Under the pieces are notes generated by a model. The model searched no databases. It was not told where the DNA came from and saw only the letters and a list, made by a program, of their open reading frames with translations. From Bacteroidota bacterium (GTDB taxonomy: Bacteria > Bacteroidota > Bacteroidia > AKYH767-A > OLB10), in assembly GCA_947447155.1 (NCBI GenBank), contig CANFIN010000009.1, positions 1-51,547 of the forward strand: a stretch of 51,547 nucleotides of DNA, given 5' to 3'. Of this stretch, positions 11,101 through 19,201 are shown in pieces (positions within the stretch are counted from its first letter, which is position 1; every line of letters begins with the position of its first letter). A program made the translations under genes and the position numbers.

Positions 11101-11650
11101 TTATCAATCAAACAATATAGAAATTATTGTGCATGCATTAAGCCACGTACAAGTCAACAGCGACTTAATCATTTGCCAAGGAGAAAGTGCACAATTGCAT
11201 GCATCGGGAGGTGCCAGTTACCAATGGACACCTGTGACAAACATGGACAATGCTAATTTTTCTGACCCAACGGTGAATCCTAATTTCTCAACAGATTATA
11301 CCGTGATAATTACCGATCAATATGGTTGCACTGCTAATGCTACTGTTAAAGTTTCGGTGATGTGCGATTCTATAGATGCACCAAATGGATTTTCGCCTAA
11401 CAACGATGGAATAAATGATTATTTCAATATTAAAGGAATTGAAAATTTTGATGACAATGTTGTTTTCATTTATAATAGATGGGGTAATTTAGTTTTTAAG
11501 CAAAAAAATTATGACAACAAATGGGATGGTAAATGCAATGTGAATGGAGCTTTGATGGGACAAGATTTACCAGAGGGAACTTATTATTTCTTGATTGATT
11601 TAAACAATGAAGGAAAACCATTGAGCGGTTACGTAGTATTAAAAAGATAA
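8144..11650 (+). CDS. SprB-repeat secreted adhesin with gliding-associated C-terminal (T9SS type B) domain
   Basis: This 1168-aa protein has an N-terminal signal segment (hydrophobic stretch near residues 18-30, cleavage near LATHSAG). A conserved N-terminal domain follows, beginning ADIKYKYISGNQYEVTISFY. Seven SprB-type repeats of about 75 residues lie in the middle. Each opens with a cysteine and ends in GxYxVTVTDxNGC. After them come two Ig-like stretches. The end (NGFSPNNDGINDYF ... VFIYNRWGNLVF ... GTYYFLIDL) is the CHU_C/gliding-associated domain that directs secretion by the type IX system. It is inferred to be a cell-surface adhesin for attachment or gliding. The PorP/SprF gene begins 9 bases downstream. 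Confidence 0.9.
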   Translation: MPFAVKNIFKKLLSNIKWIVLFLLVIAHTQSLATHSAGADIKYKYISGNQYEVTISFYRDCGGVAEPNSVTVNCKSQNGNFNFNVTANKVSGANGQEITFPCSSSSTTCNGGVATGIKKWIYTTTVNLPSQQSDWTFSYSICCRNCSITTISNPCSSNSVLYVEAKLNNLLAINNSSPDFTNSPVAFVCLGQNFNYNHGVVEADGDSLFYELITPKTGANSTVNFIAPSSVINPVSSSSPFTLNNVNGDINFTPNQMQIGVMAIRVKEYRNGQFIGSVIRDMQVYTQSCNNNLPVLSGINGGNNFTSSICANQQICFTVNSLDLDNTQSISLNCNNGIPNASYVITPGNRPSLTFCWTPSSSDISNTPHIFTITVKDDACPTNGVQTFSYSILVNGPQFIITSSNNNCNSISGSQLTISSPGNISYSYMWSNGASTSTISNLTAGSYSVTATDQNGCTNNQNFQITTNGIALTSTNIQPSCQGLNNGAIQLSISGGTPPYTYAWNNGATTKDIQQLAAGNYSVIVTDANGCTNTMTNQLNNSSSLAISSTSGNITCAGNNTGWINTNVTGGVAPYSILWSNGQTQNSINNLATGNYSVNYTDAFGCSSQSTFTISSSVDSIEVDFTTSDVKCYGDSSGSINTITNGGTAPYTYLWSNNLTTGLINNLTQGIYTVTITDANGCGVTKSASVSQPLSPLQITASLYHITCKGDSTGSIELFASGALGNYTYIWNNDSTTKRINNLKAGTYNVTVSDMNGCSINKSYQINEPDSNLILSITNSSSPCSSNNVTINANIAGGVGPYTYLWNTGATSPYISTNSNGNYSVTVTDANSCSRSESFVANNNQVQLSITPSSQNINCAIGQIGFISLNVIGGTTPYQYQWSNGSNSNTINNISAGIYKCTITDANGCTKEINKTITDITSVHAQSLANNEICVGEYASLQCDTLPSSTYQWYYNNEPLIGATTSFFTTPVGGTYYVIVTTPCGTYQSNNIEIIVHALSHVQVNSDLIICQGESAQLHASGGASYQWTPVTNMDNANFSDPTVNPNFSTDYTVIITDQYGCTANATVKVSVMCDSIDAPNGFSPNNDGINDYFNIKGIENFDDNVVFIYNRWGNLVFKQKNYDNKWDGKCNVNGALMGQDLPEGTYYFLIDLNNEGKPLSGYVVLKR

Positions 11651-11659
11651 TTATTAAAA

Positions 11660-12583
11660 ATGAAATTTATTAAACATATAACTTTATTTATGTTCCTGCT
11701 AGGTACATCTGAAGCCTTTGCTCAGTTTGAACCTCAGTTTACACAATATATGTTTAATGAAACATTTATTAACCCTGCATATGCTGGTAGTCGCGATCAT
11801 GCTTCAGTAACGGCAGCGTATCGCAACCAATGGGTGGGCATGGATGGAGCACCTAAAACGCAAACATTCAGTGGACATATGCCACTAAAAAATCAAAAAT
11901 CGGCATTTGGCCTAGCAATTATGAATGACGAGATTTCTGTAATTCATGATTTTTATGTTTTTGGTACTTATGCATATCGAATCCATTTACCTAAAGGAAA
12001 TTTTTCAATGGGTATACAGGGAGGCTTAGTAAATCATCAAGAGAAATTAGGAGATGTTAAAACACAGGATATTGGGGACAATACATTTTTAGGAACACCG
12101 AAAATCACAGTTCCGAATACTGGCTTTGGTATTTATTATAATCATCCAAATGCATATATAGGAATATCAATACCTAGAATGATTACCAATAAAGTTGATC
12201 CTGGCACAAGTAAATCGATTAACAATATCAACATCGAAAATTGGCATTACTTTATTATGGGAGGATACGTTCATCCCATTAATGATGGATTAAAAATAAA
12301 AGCAACATTTATGGCCAAGGCTGTGAAGGGTGCGCCTATATCAACTGATATTGGAACACATTTATTATTTAATGAAACCATTTGGGTCGGCGCCAACTAT
12401 CGAATAAAAGATTCTTGGGCTGCGTTGCTTTCGATGCAAATCAACAAACAATTGCGTATTGGCTATTCATTTGATTACACTATTAGTGAATTAAAGAGAG
12501 TGAATACAGGAACACATGAAATAACTATTGGCTATGATTTTTCCTTCGACAAAAACAATGTCGTAACACCTAGATATTTTTAA
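11660..12583 (+). CDS. PorP/SprF family type IX secretion membrane protein
   Basis: This 307-aa protein has a signal peptide ending near AFA-QFEPQ and the family opening QFTQYMFNETFINPAYAGS. YRNQWVGMDGAPKTQ follows, and the C-terminus is beta-barrel-like. It is a paralogue of the porP at 20660-21574 but much diverged. SprF-type proteins are commonly encoded beside CHU_C adhesins and are needed for their surface display. Its position 9 bases after the adhesin suggests it is that adhesin's dedicated partner. Confidence 0.9.
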   Translation: MKFIKHITLFMFLLGTSEAFAQFEPQFTQYMFNETFINPAYAGSRDHASVTAAYRNQWVGMDGAPKTQTFSGHMPLKNQKSAFGLAIMNDEISVIHDFYVFGTYAYRIHLPKGNFSMGIQGGLVNHQEKLGDVKTQDIGDNTFLGTPKITVPNTGFGIYYNHPNAYIGISIPRMITNKVDPGTSKSINNINIENWHYFIMGGYVHPINDGLKIKATFMAKAVKGAPISTDIGTHLLFNETIWVGANYRIKDSWAALLSMQINKQLRIGYSFDYTISELKRVNTGTHEITIGYDFSFDKNNVVTPRYF

Positions 12584-12587
12584 TCGA

Positions 12588-14489
12588 ATGCGTGTAGTTT
12601 ATTTAGTTGTCATTTTATTATTAAGCAATAATCTATTGCAGGCGCAGGAGAAAGATTTAAGAAGAGGAAATGAATACTATGGAAATGGCGATTATTTATC
12701 TGCAATAAAACATTTCGAAAAATCAATCCTTTATTCAAGTCAAATAGACACAAAGAAAAAATTAATCAATTGCTATCGTTTAACTAATCAATTAGATAAA
12801 GCAGAGGGTTACTTAAAAGAAATTTGTATTGAATCAGCTGATGAAATCTATTGCAATTATTATTTAAACCTGTTAATCAAAAAGCACGATTACAATTCCA
12901 TTGAATTATTAATTAAGAAGGGCGTTGTGAAATCAGAATTATCGGAAGCAAAAGGAAAAATCGAATCGCTTTATACTGATAGTTCTAACTATCAAATTTC
13001 CAAATTAGCTATTAATTCAGAAAATGCCGACATGGGTTTGGTATCTTATAAAAACGGATATGTATTTTGCTCGAGTAGAATTATCAATAATACGATTGAA
13101 AAGAAACATACATGGACGAATCAGCCATTTTTAAAATTGTTTTACTTCGATAACACGAATTCTATTGAAACAATCCCTACTCTATTTTCTTCTGATATTA
13201 CTTCTAAATATAACTTAGGGCCAATATGTTTTAGTAATAAAGAAAATGAAATATGGGTGACTGAAAACTACTCATCAAAAAATCAAAAGTCAAATGGAAA
13301 TAAATACAAACTAAAAATCACTATTTACAAGAACATTCAAGCCAAGTGGATAAAACAAAAACCATTTCCATACAATAACACTAATTACAATGTAGCACAC
13401 CCAGCATTAAGCAATGATGGAAATGAATTATATTTTTCAAGTGATATGCCAGGTGGTTATGGAGGAATGGACCTTTACGTATGTCGTAAAACAAAAAAAG
13501 GTTGGTCGTCACCTGTAAATTTAGGAGCACAAATAAACACGATTGGAAATGAAATCTTCCCTACTATATTACAAGATGCAACTATTTACTTTTCATCGGA
13601 TGGCCTATTAGGTTTAGGTGGTTTAGATTTATTTTATACCAAAAGTATAGATGGAAATTATTTAAAGCCAATTAATGCTGGGGCTCCTATCAATTCGTCC
13701 GCAGACGAATTTCATTTAATTTATAACAGCAAAAACAAGAAAGGATTTTTCAGTTCTAATAGAGCGAACGGCGGTTTTAACGACGATGTTTTTTCATTTA
13801 TCAAAATTAATGATACTAAATCAGAGAATAAGCAACAAGATGTATACAACTCAGAAAAAATCATCGACTCGTCAGCTGTTAAATTAAACAAGAGATGTAT
13901 CTCGTTAAAAGAAAAAATAAATAATGAGCCAGTTGAAGGAGTTAAAATTATTGATAATAAAAATAAAATTATTGGAGTAACTGATGAAAATGGTTTAGCC
14001 TATATTGATAGCACAATATCAAAAGTTAAAACATTTAAAGATGGATTCTATTCTAAAGAAATAATATTCAACGATTATAATAAGGATAATAATATTGAAC
14101 TTAAGAGATCTCCGGTGCAAGCAAACGCCGATTGGTATAAAATAATTTATTATGATCTGGACAAAAGTGATATCAGAAAAGACATGCTAGATGCTATGAA
14201 AGAAGTAGTCGATTTTTTACAAGCTCATCCAGAATTTAAAATCACAATTACATCATTTACCGATAGTCGCGCAAGTATAAATTATAATACAAAGCTATCG
14301 CAGAGAAGATCTAGTTGCATTGAAAAATATTTGTTATTACATGGAATTTCAAAAAAGCAGATCAATAAAACAGATTGGAAAGGCGAAGGTATTCTTGTAA
14401 ACAACTGTGGCGATGATTTGCCGTGCACAGAAGAGATGCATCAGTTAAATCGTCGAACAGAAATATATGTTAGCGGCTTTACTAAATAG
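12588..14489 (+). CDS. PorE-like outer-membrane protein (TPR, PD40 repeats, CRD, OmpA domain)
   Basis: This 633-aa protein has a signal peptide (LLQAQ) and N-terminal TPR-like helices (GNEYYGNGDYLSAIKHFEKS). PD40/WD40-like beta-propeller segments follow (LSNDGNELYFSSDMPGGYGG, and a related ATIYFSSDGLLGLGG). A short carboxypeptidase-regulatory-like fold (EPVEGVKIID ... TDENGLAYID) precedes a C-terminal OmpA peptidoglycan-binding domain (IIYYDLDKSDI ... NRRTEIYV). This is the architecture of PorE of the type IX machinery. No lipobox cysteine is seen, unlike lipoprotein PorE. It starts 4 bases after the SprF-like gene and probably anchors that assembly to peptidoglycan. Confidence 0.85.
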   Translation: MRVVYLVVILLLSNNLLQAQEKDLRRGNEYYGNGDYLSAIKHFEKSILYSSQIDTKKKLINCYRLTNQLDKAEGYLKEICIESADEIYCNYYLNLLIKKHDYNSIELLIKKGVVKSELSEAKGKIESLYTDSSNYQISKLAINSENADMGLVSYKNGYVFCSSRIINNTIEKKHTWTNQPFLKLFYFDNTNSIETIPTLFSSDITSKYNLGPICFSNKENEIWVTENYSSKNQKSNGNKYKLKITIYKNIQAKWIKQKPFPYNNTNYNVAHPALSNDGNELYFSSDMPGGYGGMDLYVCRKTKKGWSSPVNLGAQINTIGNEIFPTILQDATIYFSSDGLLGLGGLDLFYTKSIDGNYLKPINAGAPINSSADEFHLIYNSKNKKGFFSSNRANGGFNDDVFSFIKINDTKSENKQQDVYNSEKIIDSSAVKLNKRCISLKEKINNEPVEGVKIIDNKNKIIGVTDENGLAYIDSTISKVKTFKDGFYSKEIIFNDYNKDNNIELKRSPVQANADWYKIIYYDLDKSDIRKDMLDAMKEVVDFLQAHPEFKITITSFTDSRASINYNTKLSQRRSSCIEKYLLLHGISKKQINKTDWKGEGILVNNCGDDLPCTEEMHQLNRRTEIYVSGFTK

Positions 14490-14523
14490 ATTTTATTAAA
14501 AGTTTTAGTAGCTTAGCAGAACA

Positions 14524-15351
14524 ATGGAAATAAAATCAGCTACTACTTCGCTTCTCTTAATTTTATTTTATCATACCGGCTTTAGTCAAGAAAAACCAAC
14601 GATTTCTTCTCAAGAGTTTGGACTAAAATCAAGTGTAACTAGTTTTTTTCAAGAGGAGAAAAAAATATGGACGAGTCCTTTTAAAATAAAAAAAAACGAC
14701 CTAAATTATATTTTACCGGCAGCTGCAGGGTTAGGAATAATTTATACAATTGACCAACCTGTTCGTCGTGAATTTTTATATTTCAACAACCACCAATCTT
14801 CCGTTAATTCATTTAACAAAAACATTACTTATTTAGGCGACGGCGCAGTTAATATTGGAATATCCTCTTTATTTGTTTTGAATGGAATTCTCTTCAACAA
14901 TCATAAAAGCATTGAGACTGGTTATCTTTCTTCAAAGGCAATTGTACACGCAGGCATTGTAGTATTCGTATTAAAAACAATTGCTGGAAGAGAGCGTCCA
15001 TTTTATAATGATCATCAAGGACGTTTTCATTTGTTCAACAAATTAGAATCAGGCTCGGCATATCATTCTTTCCCTTCGGGACATACCATCACTGCATTTT
15101 CTATGGCCACAGTAATTGCTAAAGAATACAGTAATAAAAAATGGGTTGGCATTACATCTTACGGACTTGCTTCATTAGTTGGATTATCGCGCATTGGATT
15201 AGACAAACACTGGGCTTCCGATGTTGTTATTGGAAGCATTTTAGGATATGCAATTGGGAACTTTACGTATAAAAATCATCAACAAAGATGGCATGTTATT
15301 CCATCAGCTAATTCAAAAAGTATAACATTAAACATTATTAAAAACATTTAA
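14524..15351 (+). CDS. PAP2-superfamily membrane phosphatase
   Basis: This 275-aa protein has an N-terminal signal-like segment and a soluble region of about 40 residues before the membrane domain. The three phosphatase motifs are present: K151-x6-R158-P159, P184-S-G-H187, and S222-R223-x5-H229-x3-D233. It is therefore probably an active lipid or undecaprenyl-type phosphatase facing the periplasm; the substrate is unknown. It lies 34 bases after the PorE-like gene and abuts the cytochrome lipoprotein gene, so it may share that transcript. A link to adhesin biogenesis is inferred from position only. Confidence 0.85.
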   Translation: MEIKSATTSLLLILFYHTGFSQEKPTISSQEFGLKSSVTSFFQEEKKIWTSPFKIKKNDLNYILPAAAGLGIIYTIDQPVRREFLYFNNHQSSVNSFNKNITYLGDGAVNIGISSLFVLNGILFNNHKSIETGYLSSKAIVHAGIVVFVLKTIAGRERPFYNDHQGRFHLFNKLESGSAYHSFPSGHTITAFSMATVIAKEYSNKKWVGITSYGLASLVGLSRIGLDKHWASDVVIGSILGYAIGNFTYKNHQQRWHVIPSANSKSITLNIIKNI

Positions 15352-15801
15352 ATGAAAAAGAAAGTAATTAGCATTTGTACAATTGGTTCATTATTCATTG
15401 CTAGTTGTACATCTAATAATACAAGTAATAAAAGCTGCAGTAAAGACGGCGACTTAAATCCAAACGGTTCTAGCGAACTATCACTCATCATGCGTAAGAT
15501 GGCAGCTCATTTAGCAGATAATCGTGATGCATTAAAAGCGGGTAAGGGAATAGTTGCAGCACCAAAAGAAATCGACAATCTGTTAACCGCAAAAAAGACA
15601 GATGAGGAAATAGATAAAACAATTTATGATGGTTACGCTAAATTATACCAGCAGCGAATTATCGAATTGAACGAAACAGCAGATGCACCTGATAGCTTAA
15701 AAATCAAGGCCCATAACAATCTTGTAAGTACCTGTAGAGATTGTCATAGTAATTTTTGTCCGGGGCCAATGGTTGTCATAAATCAGCTAGACATAAAATA
15801 A
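15352..15801 (+). CDS. Monohaem c-type cytochrome lipoprotein, cytochrome c'-like
   Basis: This 149-aa protein has a lipobox ending at C19 (FIASC). One haem-binding motif, C128-R-D-C131-H132, lies near the C-terminus after an alpha-helical body. A single C-terminal CxxCH behind helices resembles the class II (cytochrome c') layout, though I cannot confirm the four-helix bundle. It starts at the base after the PAP2 stop codon and ends on the first base of a strong terminator. Electron partner unknown. Confidence 0.75.
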   Translation: MKKKVISICTIGSLFIASCTSNNTSNKSCSKDGDLNPNGSSELSLIMRKMAAHLADNRDALKAGKGIVAAPKEIDNLLTAKKTDEEIDKTIYDGYAKLYQQRIIELNETADAPDSLKIKAHNNLVSTCRDCHSNFCPGPMVVINQLDIK

Positions 15802-15830
15802 AAAATCCCCGAGGAAACTCGGGGATTTTT
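15801..15830. terminator. Bidirectional Rho-independent terminator
   Basis: A perfect 13-bp stem (AAAAATCCCCGAG paired with CTCGGGGATTTTT) encloses a GAAA tetraloop. It has A and T tracts on its two sides, so it can stop both the adhesin operon on the plus strand and gldN on the minus strand. It lies exactly between the two convergent operons. Confidence 0.95.
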
Positions 15831-15846
15831 TTATGTGTTTAGAATC

Positions 15847-16728
15847 TTAATAATCCCAAAGTCCAATTTCAAAATTCACCATTTCCTGTTTAATTTTTTC
15901 TGCCTCTAATAAACGATCCATTGGAGTAGTTCTATATGTATCTATTGGACGATCATATATATTCTCTTCCTTAGTAATAAAGCTGTTAAACATTCTTTTA
16001 GTAAAGATATCATCGAAAGTTAAACGCTGAGATGAATTAACACGATTACCTACCTCAGAGTGAACTAATGCAGATCTTCCTTCTGGGAAATAAACCCAAA
16101 ACAAAGGCTTTGTCAATTTCTCATCTAATCCTTCTTTCTTTACTTCAACAACTGGACAAATTCCAATTATACGAACATCCATTACTGAACGTTGTTTGTC
16201 GAAGAACCATTCCTCTTTAATATTATAACGAGTTACACGATCTGAATTAAACGGCTCAACCGAATCAATCATAACAATAAAATCAGGATTATCTGGGTCC
16301 GGTCTTGATTCAATATGGACAGAGTCACCACTTATTACTTTTGAAAACTCTGTGGCAGTTAATGGCATTGTAAACTGATCATCAACTGAAGAATATGCTG
16401 TTACTGATCCTTCTTTAATTGCATCGATCAAAGTAAGAATTAAATTCTTACGGTCGCGAGTTGAACTAGCACCACTACCGTCAGCTAAAGGAAATCTTAA
16501 AGGAGCATTGATTTTTTCATGCAAATCAATTGCTCGCCAAATTCTCTTTGACCACATCACATCTGCTTCTCTTAAAGGAGGATAAGGAACTACCTTCCTG
16601 TCCATCGCACTTTCTCTACGATAGATATGCTCTCTGTCTTCAATGCCTCCTGTTAGGATACTTTGCTGTGCAGCCACCCATTGGGCAGTTACAGAAAACA
16701 GGGCTACTAATAAGATGAACTTTTTCAT
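15847..16728 (-). CDS. gldN: Type IX secretion/gliding protein GldN (PorN)
   Basis: This 293-aa protein has a signal peptide ending AAAQQ-type (VAAQQ). The conserved GldN region follows (READVMWSKRIWRAIDLHEKIN ... PLRFPL). GldN is a periplasmic component that forms the ring with the lipoprotein GldK at the outer membrane. It is the last gene of the porP-gldK-L-M-N block, 54 bases after gldM, and transcription ends at the hairpin at 15801-15830. Confidence 0.94.
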   Translation of the reverse strand: MKKFILLVALFSVTAQWVAAQQSILTGGIEDREHIYRRESAMDRKVVPYPPLREADVMWSKRIWRAIDLHEKINAPLRFPLADGSGASSTRDRKNLILTLIDAIKEGSVTAYSSVDDQFTMPLTATEFSKVISGDSVHIESRPDPDNPDFIVMIDSVEPFNSDRVTRYNIKEEWFFDKQRSVMDVRIIGICPVVEVKKEGLDEKLTKPLFWVYFPEGRSALVHSEVGNRVNSSQRLTFDDIFTKRMFNSFITKEENIYDRPIDTYRTTPMDRLLEAEKIKQEMVNFEIGLWDY

Positions 16729-16782
16729 TGTGCTTAATTTTTATTGTTGATACAATGTTAGATGGTTCAGGTTGGTTTGTTA

Positions 16783-18381
16783 TTAATTAACTGTAAGAAT
16801 AATTGACTCTAATGATTTGGTTTGACCAGCAACAGCACCAACGATGTTATCGATAAGTACTTTATCACCTGGTTTACAAGCTTGCATTGCCGCTTTCATG
16901 TTAGATGTAAATGCACTACTATTAGCTGGCTCATCAACAAGATTTGCTCTTGATCCACCTTTGAAAACAACAGTCATTTTAAATGAAGTTACTTTAGCTG
17001 GAATGTTAAATAAGAAATCACCCATATCAGCAGAAACCCCACCCATTGAATTCAATGTGGTTTTAGAAATCTTACCACTCTTTGCTCCATAAACACGAGC
17101 AATTGGAGAAGGAACACTCTTAATTCTGAAACGGAATGAGCCCATTTGCATTGACTTCTCGCCCATTTTAGCACTTACATTAATTGTAGCCTCACGACCA
17201 GCACTTACACGAGCAATATATCTTCCTTTTCCACCACCAGCAGATAAACTAACTCCACTTGCGCTGTAAGAAACATTTTCAGCTGGCACACCAGGAACAG
17301 AAATCGTAACCGGGTTGTCAATACCAATATAGAATACATTTAATGAATCAGCAGAAACAGAGGCACTTGGAGCAGAAGCCATATAAGAAGACTCAAATGG
17401 ATATTCTTTATAAACGCCATCACTTCCTCTTAATCTTATCTTTCCTGACCATTTTTGCTCACCTGGTGAACGTGGAGAAGTAGTATACTTACCCATTCCA
17501 TCTTCTACTTTCAGGGTAGAACCACCAACAACAATTTCTGGTGTAGATGTCTTATCATAAGCAGCAAGAAATACATCTGCAGTATACTCTTGTCCGATGA
17601 TTACATAACTTGAAGGAGCAACAACTTTAGCAACTACGTCTGAGAATTTTAAATCTGATGCATTAATAGATGTCAATAAATGGTTTACTACATCTGATTC
17701 GGCATTCTTAACATCCAATTGAAATTTTGTAAGCTGACAAACTGATGCTACCACAGGGTTGTGATAGAAATTAGCCATCTCCCAAGTTCTTTTTCCTTCC
17801 TCGATTAAAAATTTGTCGCCTTTGTTTTTAGAATTTGGATCGGAAGTTCTGAACATATCATCCAATTTCATTTTCCAATTAGCCTGATCTTTGGGATCTA
17901 AGGCAGCAATAACATTCTTTTTATACTCTTCTATTTTTGTTTTTAACTCTGACCCCTTCCTTCCTCTTCCATCTTGTTTATCACCACACATAAGATTTGT
18001 AGGCACGTCATAGTTATCTTTTGCTTCTACATCAATTAACTCAACTTTTTTTCCTGGCTCTAATTTATCAGTAGCCACGATTAAATCATTTTTTAGTTTA
18101 TCAATGTAGGTATTTAGGTCTTTAGAAAGTTTTCTTACAACCTGCGCTCTATTATAAAACGGTGCGGTTTTTTCCTTTTCCGTTTCCATTTTTTTGTCAA
18201 ACGTACTATAAGACAAGTTGTTTTTCACATTCATATTTGAAACTGAAAACTCTAAACTTGTATTTATTGTAACGAATGCATTGATGATTTCCTTTGATGT
18301 ATTCAATGCTAACAAGGCTGTTAACACGAGGTACATCATACCAATCATTTTCTGCCTAGGGGATAAATTATTACCTGCCAT
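16783..18381 (-). CDS. gldM: Type IX secretion motor protein GldM (PorM)
   Basis: This 532-aa protein has a single N-terminal membrane helix (MIGMMYLVLTALLALNTS, about residues 12-29) and a long periplasmic part. With GldL it forms the proton-driven motor that powers the type IX system. The N-terminus MAGNNLSPRQKMIGMMYLVL is highly family-typical. It sits 55 bases after gldL and 54 before gldN. Confidence 0.96.
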   Translation of the reverse strand: MAGNNLSPRQKMIGMMYLVLTALLALNTSKEIINAFVTINTSLEFSVSNMNVKNNLSYSTFDKKMETEKEKTAPFYNRAQVVRKLSKDLNTYIDKLKNDLIVATDKLEPGKKVELIDVEAKDNYDVPTNLMCGDKQDGRGRKGSELKTKIEEYKKNVIAALDPKDQANWKMKLDDMFRTSDPNSKNKGDKFLIEEGKRTWEMANFYHNPVVASVCQLTKFQLDVKNAESDVVNHLLTSINASDLKFSDVVAKVVAPSSYVIIGQEYTADVFLAAYDKTSTPEIVVGGSTLKVEDGMGKYTTSPRSPGEQKWSGKIRLRGSDGVYKEYPFESSYMASAPSASVSADSLNVFYIGIDNPVTISVPGVPAENVSYSASGVSLSAGGGKGRYIARVSAGREATINVSAKMGEKSMQMGSFRFRIKSVPSPIARVYGAKSGKISKTTLNSMGGVSADMGDFLFNIPAKVTSFKMTVVFKGGSRANLVDEPANSSAFTSNMKAAMQACKPGDKVLIDNIVGAVAGQTKSLESIILTVN

Positions 18382-18436
18382 TTTCTCTGTTCAAATTAAA
18401 GGTTAGAAATTATTTGATTAAGTATAATGACCAGGA

Positions 18437-19105
18437 TTATTTATTACCCATTGCAGTTAACATGTTACCATAAATAGTATTTAATGACGATAAGTTCTTC
18501 GCTAACTTACTAACTTCATCTTTATACTTCTTAGTATCTTCAACTGTACTGTTTAGGTTAGCCAATAATGCTTCATTCGACGCACTTAAACTAGTTAATG
18601 TAGCTGTGGCAGATTTATATGAATTTGCTAAAGCAGTCACTTCCTTAGAAGCATTGGTTACATTTTTTGCATATTCTTCAGTTGCAACAGCTGCATTAGT
18701 AACTGAAGCCATTTTAGAAGTATTTTCACTTAAAGAGCGTAAACCAGTGCCTAAACTTTCAATTAATTCAGGACCTATTTTAGCTTCAGATAACATTTTA
18801 TCTAATTGTTGAGAAACAGGATCACCTGATTTCACTTTCTTATGGCGATCAGCACCCGGCTCATGCATACCAGCTAACTCAGGATAAACTAATGACCAAT
18901 CAACTTCTTCATGTGGTGGTTCAAACGCTGAAAAGAAGAAGATTACAGCCTCTGTCAAAAGACCTATTGTCAACATGATTCCTGCACCTTCCCAGTGCTG
19001 GATTTTAAATAAAGCTCCTAAAATAACTACGGCTGCACCCAAACCGTATAATTTCCCCATGAATGATTTGAACCCTTTTCCTTGGGTAATTTGCGCTAAT
19101 CCCAT
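18437..19105 (-). CDS. gldL: Type IX secretion motor protein GldL (PorL)
   Basis: This 222-aa inner-membrane protein has two closely spaced hydrophobic helices near residues 17-36 and 41-60 (LYGLGAAVVILGALFKIQHW, then AGIMLTIGLLTEAVIFFFS). A helical cytoplasmic tail rich in S, N, K and A follows. The glutamate within the second helix (LLTEAV) is the residue the family uses in proton coupling. It is partnered with gldM downstream. Confidence 0.95.
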   Translation of the reverse strand: MGLAQITQGKGFKSFMGKLYGLGAAVVILGALFKIQHWEGAGIMLTIGLLTEAVIFFFSAFEPPHEEVDWSLVYPELAGMHEPGADRHKKVKSGDPVSQQLDKMLSEAKIGPELIESLGTGLRSLSENTSKMASVTNAAVATEEYAKNVTNASKEVTALANSYKSATATLTSLSASNEALLANLNSTVEDTKKYKDEVSKLAKNLSSLNTIYGNMLTAMGNK

Positions 19106-19201
19106 TTTTTTAAGTTTTTAAGGTTTTTAATGATTGTTTTTGGTTGATTTGTGTTTTGCGAAGTGGTTAAATGTTCGCATTTTTTATTGTGGTTGACTAA
19201 A

